This document shows positions 44,188 to 56,254 of a stretch of DNA of 64,000 bases, piece after piece. The notes under the pieces are model-generated. The model saw only the letters and a program-made list of their open reading frames with translations. It was not told the origin of the DNA and did no database searches. Source of the DNA: Isoetes taiwanensis (lineage: Eukaryota > Streptophyta > Lycopodiopsida > Isoetales > Isoetaceae); contig JAJEKV010000019.1 of the NCBI GenBank assembly GCA_021234155.1, positions 19,281,359-19,345,358 of the forward strand, written 5' to 3'. The position numbers and the translations under genes are program-made. The first letter of the stretch is position 1; each line of letters opens with the position of its first letter.

Positions 44188-46700
44188 GGCTAAAATAAAT
44201 GCTAGATATAGATTGAGACAAAATCAATGACAACTAGCTCAAATCACTTACCTTTTCCTGCAACAGTCTTAACTTAAAGATTATGCAATGATCTCAGCTT
44301 AATGATTATTTTCTCGATGCATCCTTGTTCTGAGTAGAAAAAGCACAAGACTACCAAGCCTTATCTTTAACCACATCTCCGGCAAAACAAATAAGTCATA
44401 CAAGAAATTTATCAGCGACGACCTTGTTTTCTTTAGTGACCTATGCTTGCATTTGCAAATATTTGGCTTTGGCCACTGCTAACATTTCTTTTTCCTCGAC
44501 TTGCTTGGTCAGCTGCAAATATTTCTCTAAAAATAAGTTCCAATATATGTTCTTGATAGCGGGGCGATTATTTTAGGCAACGGCCTTACCTAGAAAGAGA
44601 CCACTACTAAGGGATTTAAACATTATTATTGCTTTATTAATTATTTCCGCTTTTTAGGTATGAAAATGGTAAGTTACAAATAGCCCCCTCTTAGACCAGC
44701 CTTGAAGGGCGTCTGGTTGCTCTTTCTTCTCTGGTGAGTCCAAGATGGTTCTTGCCATATCTGCAGACGACCCACCAGGTATTATCGGATCTCCAGTAAC
44801 CCATAGCAACAAAGCAACCGGTTTAAGAGGCAGTAGATAGCAAGGCAGGGTTTATTTTGAGCAAGGCAGGGTCGACTTTGATTTTCAGAGGCAGTAGATA
44901 GTAAGGCAGGGTTTCAGAGGCAGTACATAGCAAGGCAGGGTAGATGGCTTCCAGATATTACAAAGCTCTCATATCTTTGAAATACAGCTTGCCGAATTTC
45001 CTGAGAAAGAATAGGAACTACTCTGGTTTTCAGATATACCCAGGCATAAATAATATTTCGGACTTGAAGGAGGAGCATGAGCAAGCATTTACTATTTTTG
45101 AAAATGAAAATACACAGAGAGTTTTTGTTGATATTTAAAATAAGCTAATAGAAACCTTGTATAGTCTATGCAAGCAGACATGTGCCATGCTGCAAGCTTG
45201 AATTGATCTGGCAAATGAAGAAATGATGGCAGCAGTAACAGAAACAATGTTGTTGATTCAAAACTCGGCCCAAGGATTTGTCCCTTGCATGATTATTGTC
45301 GGAATAGCCATTCCGACGAGATAGCGATGGCTTCAAGCTTGATCAGGGCCAGAGCAGAGTACTTGCAATTTGTCTCAAGGCCAGAATAAGACGTGAGATT
45401 TGGCTATAGGGCAAGAACAAATGCATGTGATTTGGCTAGGCTAGAACAGTGCATGTTAGATACAACAAATTGGGGTTTGTATTATGCCACCATGTTCCCC
45501 TTATGTGAGGCACCACTTCCAAGGGTTAAAGCAAGAATCAATATCTGCGAATGCATATATTAGATAAATCGATATTGTGGTGTATGGCTATGGTGGTGCT
45601 CTCAAATTTGCATCCATCTCATGGAAGGCTTTGTTTATCGACCTTGAAGGTGTTAGTCCCGGTGCCACTCAGGCATCGGACTATTTTCGAAAACACAATA
45701 CATGCCAAAGGCAATGGTCAAGGTCAAGCGCCAGAAGCGCACCCACGGCTCAAGAGAAACCCACGCCCATCAAAAGAAGAGGACCAGCAGACAAATGACC
45801 ACCTCGGGAATATGGGCCTTACATTAGGGGGATTTGGGGTCTCAAAATGGCCCATATCTTGGATGCCGTAATTCCACGCCATGTTTCTCGCGACCAATGA
45901 TGTTTTATGCATTTTTTTCCAAAGTCAGATAGTTGGCAAGTAGAAAGAGGAGCAGGCTTACTTGGCATCCACATGGTGAAATTTCATAGGACATGTTTGT
46001 GCATTCATTGCAACCACATTAATGGCCCGCATTTTTTCAAAAATCGTATCGCGGACCAAAATAATGGCTACTTTTCCGCCTCATCGTGCACATGCCCACA
46101 TGCACCAACCACCTTATCAAATTTTGGCACCAAGATTTCCATTGTTCACATTAGCCGCCGTGCATCCTCTCCGCTTCTTCCGCTCTTCATTTGGAATCCA
46201 AGTCTCTAATAGCGCCTCGTTTTTTTTAAGGGCGAAAGCATAGAGTTAGCAACAACGGGCAGGCGATGTGACAAGCAAATGTCGCTATATGCCATGTTTT
46301 TACTACCCAAATTTTCATTCTGAAGTTTTCCTACTTTTCAGCTCTTCCCATTCATCGTATTGCTCCCTCGCCATTCATTCTACAATTCAACGACCGTCAG
46401 TATCTCTAATTGCATCCATCATTGCTCCTAGTACTCCTACATTGCTTTCAAGTAGTTCATCACTTACAAAACAATAAAGGCATGACGGTGGAAGGATATC
46501 TATCCATAGGCTCGTGGGTGAGAATGCTATCCTTAATCTAAGGGTGACTATGGAGTTACCGCCCGAGCGACATTCATACGCAATGAATAGGTAGAACTAT
46601 AGGAGGGTTCAAAATAAATGCTATGGATAGTATATTGCAAAAAAAAGGGAAGGGGGGGGGAAGGGATTTGAAGAGGAGGATATTTGCAAAATTTGCACCC
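44188..46700. other. spacer with repeat patches
   Basis: Contains the dispersed repeat at 44,395-44,505 (shared with 3035-3095), and at 44,826-44,943 four units of AG-GCAG-AG-TAAGGCAGGGT type (AGAGGCAGTAGATAGCAAGG). Open frames 44,944-45,138, 45,551-45,871 and 46,268-46,477 show no domain. Confidence 0.45.
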
Positions 46701-47299
46701 CTCAATAATACATGGATCACACCATGCGAAAATGCATATGCACTTTGTAAATGTGTAGTGAGATTTCGCGGCCATGTGATCCTTGCTTCTTTTTTTCTTC
46801 CCTCTTCTTGATTTATATTCACTCATTGAATCAAATATTTTCTTTGGGCTATATTTATCGGATGTCTGGGATTTGAGACTAGGGAAAAGCATTACTAGCA
46901 TCGTTATTGTCCAACATATGGACATAAGAGACATGCTTTTCCAAGATATACATTCAGGGCAATGGGCATCTAGTTTTACGTTGTAAAGTTGTGGGAGCCG
47001 GAGCTTGAAAGTCGTCCCATGACCTCTTTTGTTTAATTGTGCAAGCCTTATGAGAATGGTGTCCTTGCAATGAAGAAATGTTTGATAAGGCGGCATCCGT
47101 GGTTGTTGAAAAAATGAGTTACAAAATATTTGCTCCATTAGAGGTGTTTACTAATGCCACCCGACACAAAAGCTCCAAAGATATATTGTATAAAATGTCG
47201 CTTTCATGAGCCTTTGGATCAGTTAACTCAAAGTGTCACATATGGAAACATTGTTAGGTTTGATAAAATAACATAAAAATCTTATTTAATAAAGCTTTG

Positions 47300-48150
47300 G
47301 TTGTTGGTAAAGTGTTGGCTTATTGATTAAGTGTTTGTACTTTGCTTTGGGACCCTCTTTGAAAAAGTTTAGTTCATAAAACATAATATAACTTGGAATG
47401 ATACATATTTTATATGCAAATGGGAGACTATTGATGAGGGACTTGGTGTTATTATCTATTGACAACAAACAAGAAAATGGATCACACCATGCGAGTTTAG
47501 TATATTCCAACCTTTTAGCTTAAACAAAATTCGCTTGGTGTGATCTTTTTGGAAAAAGATGACTTCCTATAGTAAAATTACTTTGATTATCTTTTAATAA
47601 AAGAAATATATATGTGTCTTATTTGAAGTTAAGTGTGGATATGTGACGTGCTCATTTATTGATAAAGTGTTTGCTTTTTGAAAAAGGCTAATAACTTTAT
47701 GTAAAACTAGAGTTGGTAAAGTATTTTAGATGCAAATAGGATGCTTGATGTGATCCTTCTTAAAAAAAGATATGCTCTTTGAAAAGGACTAATAACTTTA
47801 TGCACTTGGGGTGGTAAAGCATTAAATGAGAAGGGGTACTTGTGTTTAATTTTAATTTGACAACAAATAAGAAAGTGGATCACACGATGCTTAATTTAGT
47901 GTGTTCCATTTTTTTTTGCATATGTACTATTCGCTTGGTGTGATCCTTCTTGAAAATAATATGCTCTTTGAAAAAGGGATAATGACTTATGTACTTAAGA
48001 GTGGTAAAGCATTTTAGGTACAAATAGGAATGAGTACTTGTGTTTAATTTTAATTTGACAACAAAATAAGAAAGTGGATCACACCATGCGTAATTTAGTG
48101 TGCTCCTTTTTTTTGCATATGTATTATTCGCTTGGTGTGATCCATCTTGA
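47300..48150. repeat. ~199-bp satellite with palindromic core
   Basis: Cores at 47,479-47,546, 47,877-47,946 and 48,076-48,143 each start GGATCACACCATGCG and end CGCTTGGTGTGATCC, which can pair as a ~15-bp stem around a ~40-base AT-rich loop with GCATATGTA. Core spacing is 398 and 199 bp; a damaged fourth copy lies near 47,745. Between cores the units share CTCTTTGAAAAAGG, GGTAAAGCATTTTAG and TTTAATTTTAATTTGACAAC. A lone left arm is at 46,712. Possibly a MITE amplified in tandem. Confidence 0.75.
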
Positions 48151-50280
48151 AAAAAAAAAAAGCTTTCAAGTAAAAGGAAAGAAAGAAATATCTTATTTAA
48201 AGTATAAAGTGTTAGTATGTAAAGTGTTGGTTTATTAAAATACTATTTGTTTACGCTAAGTTGTAAGTTCAATATTTGTGTTTCTATTTACTTTTTTACG
48301 CAAGGATCACAACGGTTAATTTCTTATATGCAATTATACAAGCGGAAGATTTCGTGATCATATGATCCTCTTTAAACAAGGATGGCTTTGACCTTCAATG
48401 TTCATAAATTTTATGAATGTTTGCATATAAGAATGTGACATATCATATTTTCTTAAAAATGGTCATCAAATGGATAACTAGTCAAAGAGTTCTCTACTAC
48501 TTAAAGAGTTTCAAGACTCATTTTTGCTATAATTTAAATAGCAATAGATTTTTAAAGGAATCTATTGTGAAAAGTAGTCAAAGACTTCTTGTATTAGAGG
48601 TATCTAAACACAAACACCATAACCTTTGTACTTCAAGAATGTATAAACCCTTCGCATTGCAAAGTATAATGTCATTTATTAGCATCTTCACGGACATTTC
48701 CCCTTCCTTATCGGAAGCAGCTCATCTCAAGGAACTGTATTCGATTCAATGCCTTCATCCTCTCCCAATCTCACAATATCCTGTAGAGGCCGAGTTACCG
48801 ATCACCACAAAATTGGACTAAACTTGAAACGCCCCGAAATGACGGTTTCTTGCCACCAACGGATCCAATGGATATAAACCGCCATCCGCCGGAGATGTCG
48901 ACACTTTTGAGCCCGCAAGGCCTTAAACACGCCGAGGTCTAAGTTCTTATTTTTAGACCTCCTTTTTTTTGCGCATTGAAGACTGGAGCATATTCGCGGA
49001 GTCAGTTGGATCCTTATCTACACATCATTTGGACCTTCCATATTGCGTGGATCGCCGCGGTGCGAAATGAAGGTGTACAATTTGTATGCCCCAAAGACAA
49101 CCCGTGTCGGTAGAGCGTAACGTCCGCATTTTAACCTCGCTTTTTGAAATTTGCAACGTGCATATGGAAATCGAAAAGTCCATTCTCATACAATCCATGC
49201 TTTTATACATTAAGCAAATTCAAATTTCGAATTGTAGGGCGGAAGTATTGGGATGAAGTAAAGATCCCGGTTAATGCCGGGTTCACATGGACGAACGCGG
49301 TAACCGACTTAAACCCCCGGAACTTAACTGAGGCAAAAAAATTCAGCCCCGTTTTGGAAAATCAGCCCTCTTAAGATCCAACTTGCGCGATGATGGCAGC
49401 AGCTGAATTTTTAATCGAAGGCCGACGACTTTAACTCGGCCGGAGGGCCTAAACTTCTCCATGTGAACCACCCATAAGGAAAGGCCGCGACAGCGGCCTC
49501 GAAATGAAAGTTCGATACAAAGCTTCAACCTACACATTCAAAATTTTGAAATGTGGAAGGCGGGAAGTTTGTATGGCCATGGCCTCTAAATGAAAATAGC
49601 TTAAGAATCGGGTGGACGCGACGCTTTGGTATCTGACAAACCAAGAGACACCGTCATAAGTTGCCGGTATGCTATAATGCAAGTGGCTTTTTAGAAGCGC
49701 CACGTGTTGCATCAGTCTGTCTGACAACCAACAGAATTAAATACATATGGCACCATGAATGCGCGATCCCCCTTATTCTGGGAGAATATTCCAAGTAAAT
49801 CTGTAATGATGAGATTTTGGTATCCTAGGTGGCATGGGAAAAAAGGAGCGGAAATATGACGTGGAATGGCTGATAGGAGGCCATTTTCAGACCCCAAATC
49901 CGCCCTAATGACATAGCGGGATTCCAGGCACTAATGGCAGCACTGCAAAGATTCCCTCAAATCAAGCATATGATCCAGGAGTTGGTAACCGAGATCACAA
50001 TGGCTCTGCCATATGTCTATTTTGGGCCCAAGGCCATTATATTATATATATCAGTAGAGTTAGATCTCAAGTTTTTAGGTGAGACTTAGTATTGTCTTGT
50101 TTCAAGTTTTGTGTCGAAGCACCTCGTGAGACCTGATTCCCAATTGCAAACATTGTTCTCAACTGCAATCACGGCATCATCACACTCCTGTGCATCACAC
50201 TCCTCATTACTTCCAAATGCCAGAGAGTACTTATATTTATATTCCCTCAGGCGAGACACCCTTTGCCTTCGACCATCTTC
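48151..50280. other. spacer, no recognisable gene
   Basis: A GC-richer stretch at 48,830-49,750 differs in composition from its AT-rich neighbours and may be old retroelement DNA, but I recognise no motif. Open frame 48,417-48,821 (plus, 134 codons) has no domain. Confidence 0.35.
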
Positions 50281-50289
50281 CCCACAACA

Positions 50290-51110
50290 CAGTATGGGCT
50301 ACACTCAGGTTTCTTTTGAACCCAACCATGTCCAAGAATTTCGGTCTTCACCCTCTTTTCAACCTCCTGTCAATGTATACAATATTGATGATCTCAAATT
50401 GAACGAGGATGGCACACAAGGGATACTGCCTAATGACCCACTATTTCTGGACCTCCTGGGTTTACTGTACCTCCGCCATTGCATTGCTCACAGCCCTCAG
50501 ATGTGCCTCACGGGCCTGCTTATTCTCATGTCCCTCCGCTTTCTACCCAGGTTTCCCTGATTCCTTCCGTCCACTGCTCACAATCTCAAACTCAGATATC
50601 CCATTTATGGGAATGCGAAAGGGAAACCTATCCTCAATCAGAGTGCTCATGTGCATATGGAAGAATTTGAAGCCCTTGCTATTTTAAATGGACAGTCTCA
50701 GCCCCAAATCAAGTTCCACATTTTCTCCACGCTCTATGAGGAGCACCATATCAGTGGCTCATGGCCAATAAAAGTCATTGGAAACAAAACTGGCAAGAAA
50801 TGAAGACGGCCTTTTTGTCACATTATGGTACCAGATGATGATCAATAACTTCTCAAGCAACTCAATGATCTTCAACAACAACCACCTGAATCGCTTTGTG
50901 ATTTTTCTTTGATCGATGCGCATATCTTGATTAGCAAGCTCAAAGAGTATCCCACGCAGAGTCAGATCTTGGTCTGGTTTCTGCAAGGACTACCTCCTGC
51001 TATTCATCTTATGACTGAATACTTGCAACCCAAGGCGCTGGACCACGCTATTGAACTGGTCAATCATTCTGTCAATGTGTTCTCCCATTGGTGTTCCCCT
51101 CACAGATCTC
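50290..51110 (+). pseudogene. Ty3/gypsy-like gag remnant
   Basis: Across frames the plus strand gives GAPYQWLMANKSHWKQNWQE, MKTAFLSHYG, DDDQLLKQLNDLQQQPPESL, then LISKLKEYPTQSQILVWFLQ, GLPPAIHLMTEYLQPKALDH and AIELVN. This is the retrotransposon gag core: a W-rich helix, a LL-x-x-L-x-x-L-x-Q segment, FLxGLPP and the closing AIELA-like helix. A Pro/Gln-rich N-terminal segment precedes it (50,300-50,560). At least three frameshifts; no protease or pol follows. Confidence 0.72.
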
Positions 51111-51513
51111 CCTTTAATTCCTCATGTCATGGTTCCACAAAACATGGTCCAATCTCATCATTATGTTCCACAACAAATGACGTCAAACCGGGTGTCACAT
51201 TTGTAAGTATCAAGGCCATCGGTCCAATGTTGTTAAAAACTCGTTTTTATTTTTAAAGTACCTCTTTAAAAATCCTCCCATTTTTCAAAGGATTTTTTTA
51301 TGATTTGGTATGGTAAAAAAAAAAAAAATTGCACATTTTTGTAATCGCTTTATTGGATATATTTGCTCTTGTTAAAATACACATTTTTGCTACAAGTTAC
51401 AAGACGTAGCATGCGAACAAGTAAATCGAAGTTTATGCTTGCTATTGGAAACTATTAAATTCAAGTACAAAGGTATCATTACGAAAGTTCAGAAACACGT
51501 TATTATAGAGGTT

Positions 51514-51616
51514 AAGAGGAGGGTTAACCCTCCCTCCAGATGATTATGCAAAATAACCCTCGAGGCCGAGAGGGTTATTATTTGCATAATCATCGAGAGG
51601 GAGGGTTGACCTCCTT
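51514..51616. repeat. 103-bp foldback element
   Basis: Arms of about 48 bp read AACCCTCCCTC..GATGATTATGCAAA..TAACCCTC on the left and the reverse complement on the right, around a loop of about five bases (AGGCC). A near-perfect cruciform or transcript hairpin. Confidence 0.85.
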
Positions 51617-51772
51617 AATTCCGTGTCCCGATTAACGGAACAAGAAGAAGTAATGCAAAAAAGAAAACATGAAGCTCGGAAGACTTTGTTATTTGTCTTG
51701 CTTACCGACCGCTTTTGCTCGTAACCATATCATCTAAGAGCCCAAAAGTGAAGAAGTGAAGACATGCAAGTT

Positions 51773-51840
51773 AACCATCAAATCTGCACAAATCCGGTAG
51801 CTATGGAACCATCAAATCTGCACAAATCCGGTAGCTGTGG
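51773..51840. repeat. 34-bp tandem duplication
   Basis: Unit AACCATCAAATCTGCACAAA... occurs at 51,773-51,806 and 51,807-51,840 with a single difference. Confidence 0.8.
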
Positions 51841-52289
51841 AGTCTTTTTCCACATTTGCATCTGTCATTCATGTACCTGCTCAGAAAATCCTTCAAGCAA
51901 GTCGAATATATCTCAATTCTAAACATCCTTGAGATGCGACTATAGAGATGTATATTGATTGCAGTTCACATACTGTGAGGCAAGTCAAGACATGCTTGTT
52001 CGATCCCATATTCTTTGCAGGAATGGTCTAGAGTGCCCAACATAGAATATTCCCCATAAACTACTGCAATCTAATGGCCTCGAAAAAAATTAGAACATGC
52101 GAAATAATAATACACCCTACAAATAATGGAATATGACAAACTGCCTATATGTAGAGACGAGACAAATAGTAAGTAGATTTCAAAGTTAGTTACAGTTTGT
52201 GTACATTCTCATATACAGCTATAGTCCCGAGATTTTGTTTGTACATGACCACTTATACCGACAAATTAAGATCATGGTACTCAATGAGA

Positions 52290-52792
52290 TTCAACATTTG
52301 CGCGATACTGTTTATACGATAATGATACTGGAGCTGGGTACCTCTGAGAGCATTGGTAAGAGGGAGGTGACCTTCTGGCGTAGAATCCGAAGCATCCCAG
52401 TAAAATTCCGTGGGGAATTTCTTGTAGGCGTCATTACGCTCATCAAGGGCTCGCGTCCACCCGACTTTTCTGAAGAAAAGGTCCCAATCTCTGTTACAGC
52501 TCTTCCAAATCCGTCTCTAGATACTACCAAATTTATCACCGCTGCAGGAACGCCAAAGAGCATCGATGGCTTTGAGATCAGATTCGGGGATGAACTGGAC
52601 CTCGAAAAAGTAGACCCATTTGCACTTGGTCACAAGGGGTCGGGCCAATGTGAGTAGTTGGCGGGTAAGGGCATCGGCAGCTTCCCATTCGCCGGATTCG
52701 AGCTTCTGGCGGAGGGCTTGGAAGCTAAGATCTGGGTCGGAATTATCGATGAGAATGCCCTCTGTGCTGCTGATGGTTGCCCCTGTTTCCAT
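52290..52792 (-). pseudogene. GUN4 tetrapyrrole-binding protein pseudogene
   Basis: Minus strand. LSFQALRQKLESGEWEAADA, TRQLLTLARPLV, KWVYFFEVQFIPESDLKAID and ALWRSCSGDKFG (52,735-52,525) are followed past a stop by RRIWKSCNRDWDLFFRKVGW, YKKFPTEFYWDASDSTPEGH and LPLTNALRGTQL. This is the whole GUN4 core in order. GUN4 binds protoporphyrin and Mg-protoporphyrin and stimulates Mg-chelatase in chloroplasts. Damage: TAG (52,517-52,519) where Gln is expected in the FGxSVQR motif, one residue missing just before it, and a C-terminus that diverges after GTQL. No transit peptide is recognisable upstream. Otherwise intact, so a fairly recent loss or a single nonsense allele. Confidence 0.88.
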
Positions 52793-53383
52793 ATGCCCTC
52801 TTTGCGCTCAATCCTGCTGCCGGAGGCTTATGCTCCGCATTTGCATTGGCATTGGCATTGGCAATTTCTGGTACGCATTGCCAATTAGATGCTAGAATCA
52901 TGGTACTACAGGTTTCAGATAGAAGAAAAAGGATGCAAGAATCAACAAAATCATGCAGAAAAATGCAAAAATCGATTTGATACAGGTTGCAGAGGAAGAA
53001 ACAAAGGTAAAAATGCTAGAAATCATTACCAGAAGTGGAAAGAGAGAATAGAATATACCATGATTTTTCTTCGGATGGGAAGATCTTTTTTTCTTAAAGC
53101 CCCTATTTTTCCCCCCCGGAAATACGTGGCAAGCATCAACCCGAGTATGCTCACGGCATCTTGCCCATGAGAGTTATATATGTTAAGATACAAAGATAGC
53201 ATTGATAACCATGATACAAACCATTATCAGTTTTGAGAACCCACTATAGCATGTGGTTTTCTTCTGTCAAATAAAATCCTAACTAAATAACCACATATAC
53301 TATGTTTTTTAGATGATATGATACACTATTGAAATACTGTTTCATTTTTTGGGGGCTTTGTGTTAGAATTAAATTGATTTGTA

Positions 53384-53490
53384 TTTGAATTGAATTGAAT
53401 TGAATTGAATTGAATTGAATTGAATTGAATTGAATTGAATTGATTTGATTTTTATCGTCCGCGGAGACCAATTGGCCTATAGAGAAGAAG
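53384..53490 (-). repeat. (TTGAA)n array and LINE family-2 tail
   Basis: About eleven TTGAA/AATTC pentamers (53,384-53,442) abut the minus-sense tail GGCCAATTGGTCTCCGCGG and ACGATAAAAATC. The arrangement equals the other family-2 tails. No LINE coding is visible beyond 53,490, so it is a very short truncated copy. Confidence 0.6.
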
Positions 53491-53809
53491 TATAAATATT
53501 AAAAAGGCAACAAAAAACTCCAAAGAGATAAGTTGTGAAGTAAGGCAAAAGAAAGGGAAGATTTTGTCCAAAATGTAGAGGATTAAAATCTATTGTTCTA
53601 TTACTATCACTCAGAACAAAGTTGACAAGGAGAGGGATGATTTAGTTTGGTGTGTGTTAAATATAAACTTAGAAAACTTAGGAAGGACATAATATCAAAG
53701 CACAACAAAATCCACCAAGTTAAGCGAGAAAAGATTCAGTATCGAGCACTAAAAACAAAATTTAAAGTAATAACAAAGATGCATATATTGACAAAGGAAT
53801 GGTTTTATG

Positions 53810-55080
53810 TCACATGCTAACACAATTTGCAGGTGCAAAAGAGACAAGAGAGTTTCCACGATCATATAAGAACTGGTAATTTTGTTGCATGAGATTGCCA
53901 ATGATACTAACAGGCAGTCCATTAGTGGAAGCCATGGCAAGGCAAACTATGTTAGTATCTTCATCAAAAGAAGCAAAGTAATTAGATGAGGGCGGATTAA
54001 AAGTAGCTCCATTGAATTTTATGGTTAGAGATGGGAACTTATAATTCCTCTTTGAAGCCTTATTATAACAAAGGTCGAGACCAGACTCACTATTGAAGGC
54101 AAGGGGGAGGTCAATAGAAAGCCGCAAGGCAATAACCATTGAGATATACATAGAAGTTGGTAGGTAAGTAAGTGTGGTACCAGAGTCCAAAACAGTAATG
54201 CCAGGGGAACCAAAGGGGTTCCCATTGAGGAGCATGTTCTGGACATCAACAATGTAATAAGAAGGGTAGGTAGAGCTGTGGACAATAGGTGTGGATTGGA
54301 CATCAGAGCTAGTAATCACAGCGGATGCGCCGAAGAAGAGGGGGCTAGAGAAGGAAGAGTTTGTGATATCAACAAGGCAGTAAGAGAACTTGCTAGATAT
54401 GTTAGGACTAAGTTGTGAAGTGAGAGAAAGGGCGCCTTGACCGAGACCGACAATACCTTGAAAAGAATGAAGGCCATAATTTGAGTTACCATTACCAATA
54501 GCAAAGTTATAGAAACGTTGGGCAGATCCAGATGTGGTGGGCAGGGAGAGAGACTCGGTAACCAACTGCCCGGACGTCTGCCCGCTACCATAGGAATACG
54601 TATATCTACAACTAGACTGAGACCCACAAGACGATTTTTTTGAGTTTGCTACAGAGTGAAGAGTTACAAGGTACTGACTTGTATGTAGAAGATTTAGAAG
54701 GGTAGAAAAATGATGGTACCACATAAAGAACAGGGGTCAGCCTGAAACCATACAAGGTCGCTGCCCGTATCTGCAACTGCCCGGAAGGACTGCCCGGGAT
54801 TGCCCACTGTGATATCCATTGTATATCCGCCCCCAAAGGGGGAGAGGTGCGACTGGTAACTGCCCGTTGATGCCGCTGCGGCAAAAGCTTGGGCTCTGGA
54901 ACGGCTCTGATTCACTACGTACTGCACCCTGTGGTGCAGAGATGGATAGAATGCTGCCAGCGGCGAATCTGGGGCAGCCCAATGCTTGAGCTTCATTCTC
55001 AGACCGGCATCTGCCCGTATTGGTGCTGCCCATAACACCGTAGTTAAGATGCCTACCATTACCATCCGCCATAGCTCCAT
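53810..55080 (-). pseudogene. nepenthesin-type aspartic protease, two frameshifts
   Basis: Minus strand, about 420 codons from ATG 55,080. N-terminal MELWRMVMVGILTTVLWAAP looks like a signal peptide. A prosegment-like region follows, then GGYTMDITVGNPGQ, the first active site AVADTGSDLVWFQA (54,757-54,771 for DTGSD) and the Cys-rich insert DPCSLC...YKSVPCNSSLC...SSCGSQSSCRYTYSYGSG typical of nepenthesins. GIVGLGQGALSLTSQL, the second active site TVLDSGTTLTYLP and a C-terminus IIGNLMQQNYQFLYDRGNSL ending in FAPANC complete family A1 clan B. Such enzymes are secreted or vacuolar. Frame changes lie near 54,700-54,720 and in a run of seven T (54,635-54,641, plus strand). Both catalytic Asp boxes are intact, so sequencing error in a homopolymer or a very young pseudogene are both possible. 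Confidence 0.88.
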
Positions 55081-55164
55081 TCTCCTCCCCCTTATAGCCT
55101 TTCTTCCCGACCAATTTCTTAAAAGGATTCCACAGCCTTTTCAGCGGCTTGGATCTTACCACGT

Positions 55165-56250
55165 GTCCCCATCTCGCCCACGAACCCTGCAGTTTTTACA
55201 ACACAATGGTTTCAAATGCTTTTGTTTTTCTCTGCATGCACATGGTCCACAGACACCGAATATTAAATTTTTCCTCTTTATGCTTGTACTCTTGTATTAT
55301 TGATTCCGGATCTTTGGATCCAAGGCATGAAATATCCAAAGATCTACAATCTTGGGCCTCTAACCTAACATTTGATGGGGTCAAACGATGATGTGGCTCT
55401 ATTTTTTAGGGGCCCCTTAATCATGGAAATTGCATTAGACCTGGTCTTTTGTACAGGGATACAAGTACAAATATCCTCACTAGATTTAGAAACCATTATG
55501 GCACCTGCACAGAATCGCAAAGGAGATGCATCCTGGGGATTTGAACCTCTCAAAATCCAGAAAACACCATTCCGGATAAGATTCATGACAAATTTATAAG
55601 GGGATTCGAACCTCCTGCAAAAATAGGCAGCATCGGGCTTACAACATCAAAGTCCTGTGATTGATCAACCGTCTAGTAACACAAAAACCAAAACCTAGCT
55701 ATGACAGCAGAAACACCTTTGTATGCAGTGTAAGTTGTGCCATGTAAAACTAAATCACAGATTCACGCAATAGAAAGCAAAATAGGGCATCTGTCTTTCC
55801 ATTATTGAACTCGGAAGTTTTGTTCAAGATGTTAGAGCGACAAGGATTGTAAAGCTGGCCTTCTTCATCAAAAACATGCATCTTCTAAAACCGGCCTTCT
55901 GGACCTCGATAACAACATCCTAGCTTTCAAAAACCTGGCCAAAGCTAGTTGCTTCAAAGACTGTAAGAAAGCTCAGCTGCGAATCCACGCAAATTGGCCC
56001 ACGCCTCTCAGATCACCACCACCAAGTAGATCAATCCCTCTATACACCAAATTATCCACTACATCACTGCTCTCAAACACAATCACAACCATGTTTTTTG
56101 TCAATAACTTGATAGATTGAAAAGGATAGAGCTAAAGAAACCATAATAAACGAGCCAAACAAATATGAAATTGCAAAAATTCTAGATTATCACCAATAAA
56201 GTATCCAATCATTATACATGAAGATAAATCCTCAGCACATCTGATGGTCC
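55165..56250. other. spacer with weak tRNA-like boxes
   Basis: Minus sense GGAGGTTCGAATCCCC (about 55,595-55,612) and GAGAGGTTCAAATCCCC (about 55,535-55,552) resemble pol III B boxes. No tRNA cloverleaf closes around either. Otherwise no gene seen. Confidence 0.3.
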
Positions 56251-56254
56251 ACAC

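Noticed and set aside
52199-52657. 152-codon plus frame over the GUN4 region
   Set aside because: It is the antisense shadow of the GUN4 pseudogene.
55520-55690. tRNA gene on the minus strand
   Set aside because: B-box-like GGTTCGAATCC is present but no acceptor, D or anticodon stem closes.
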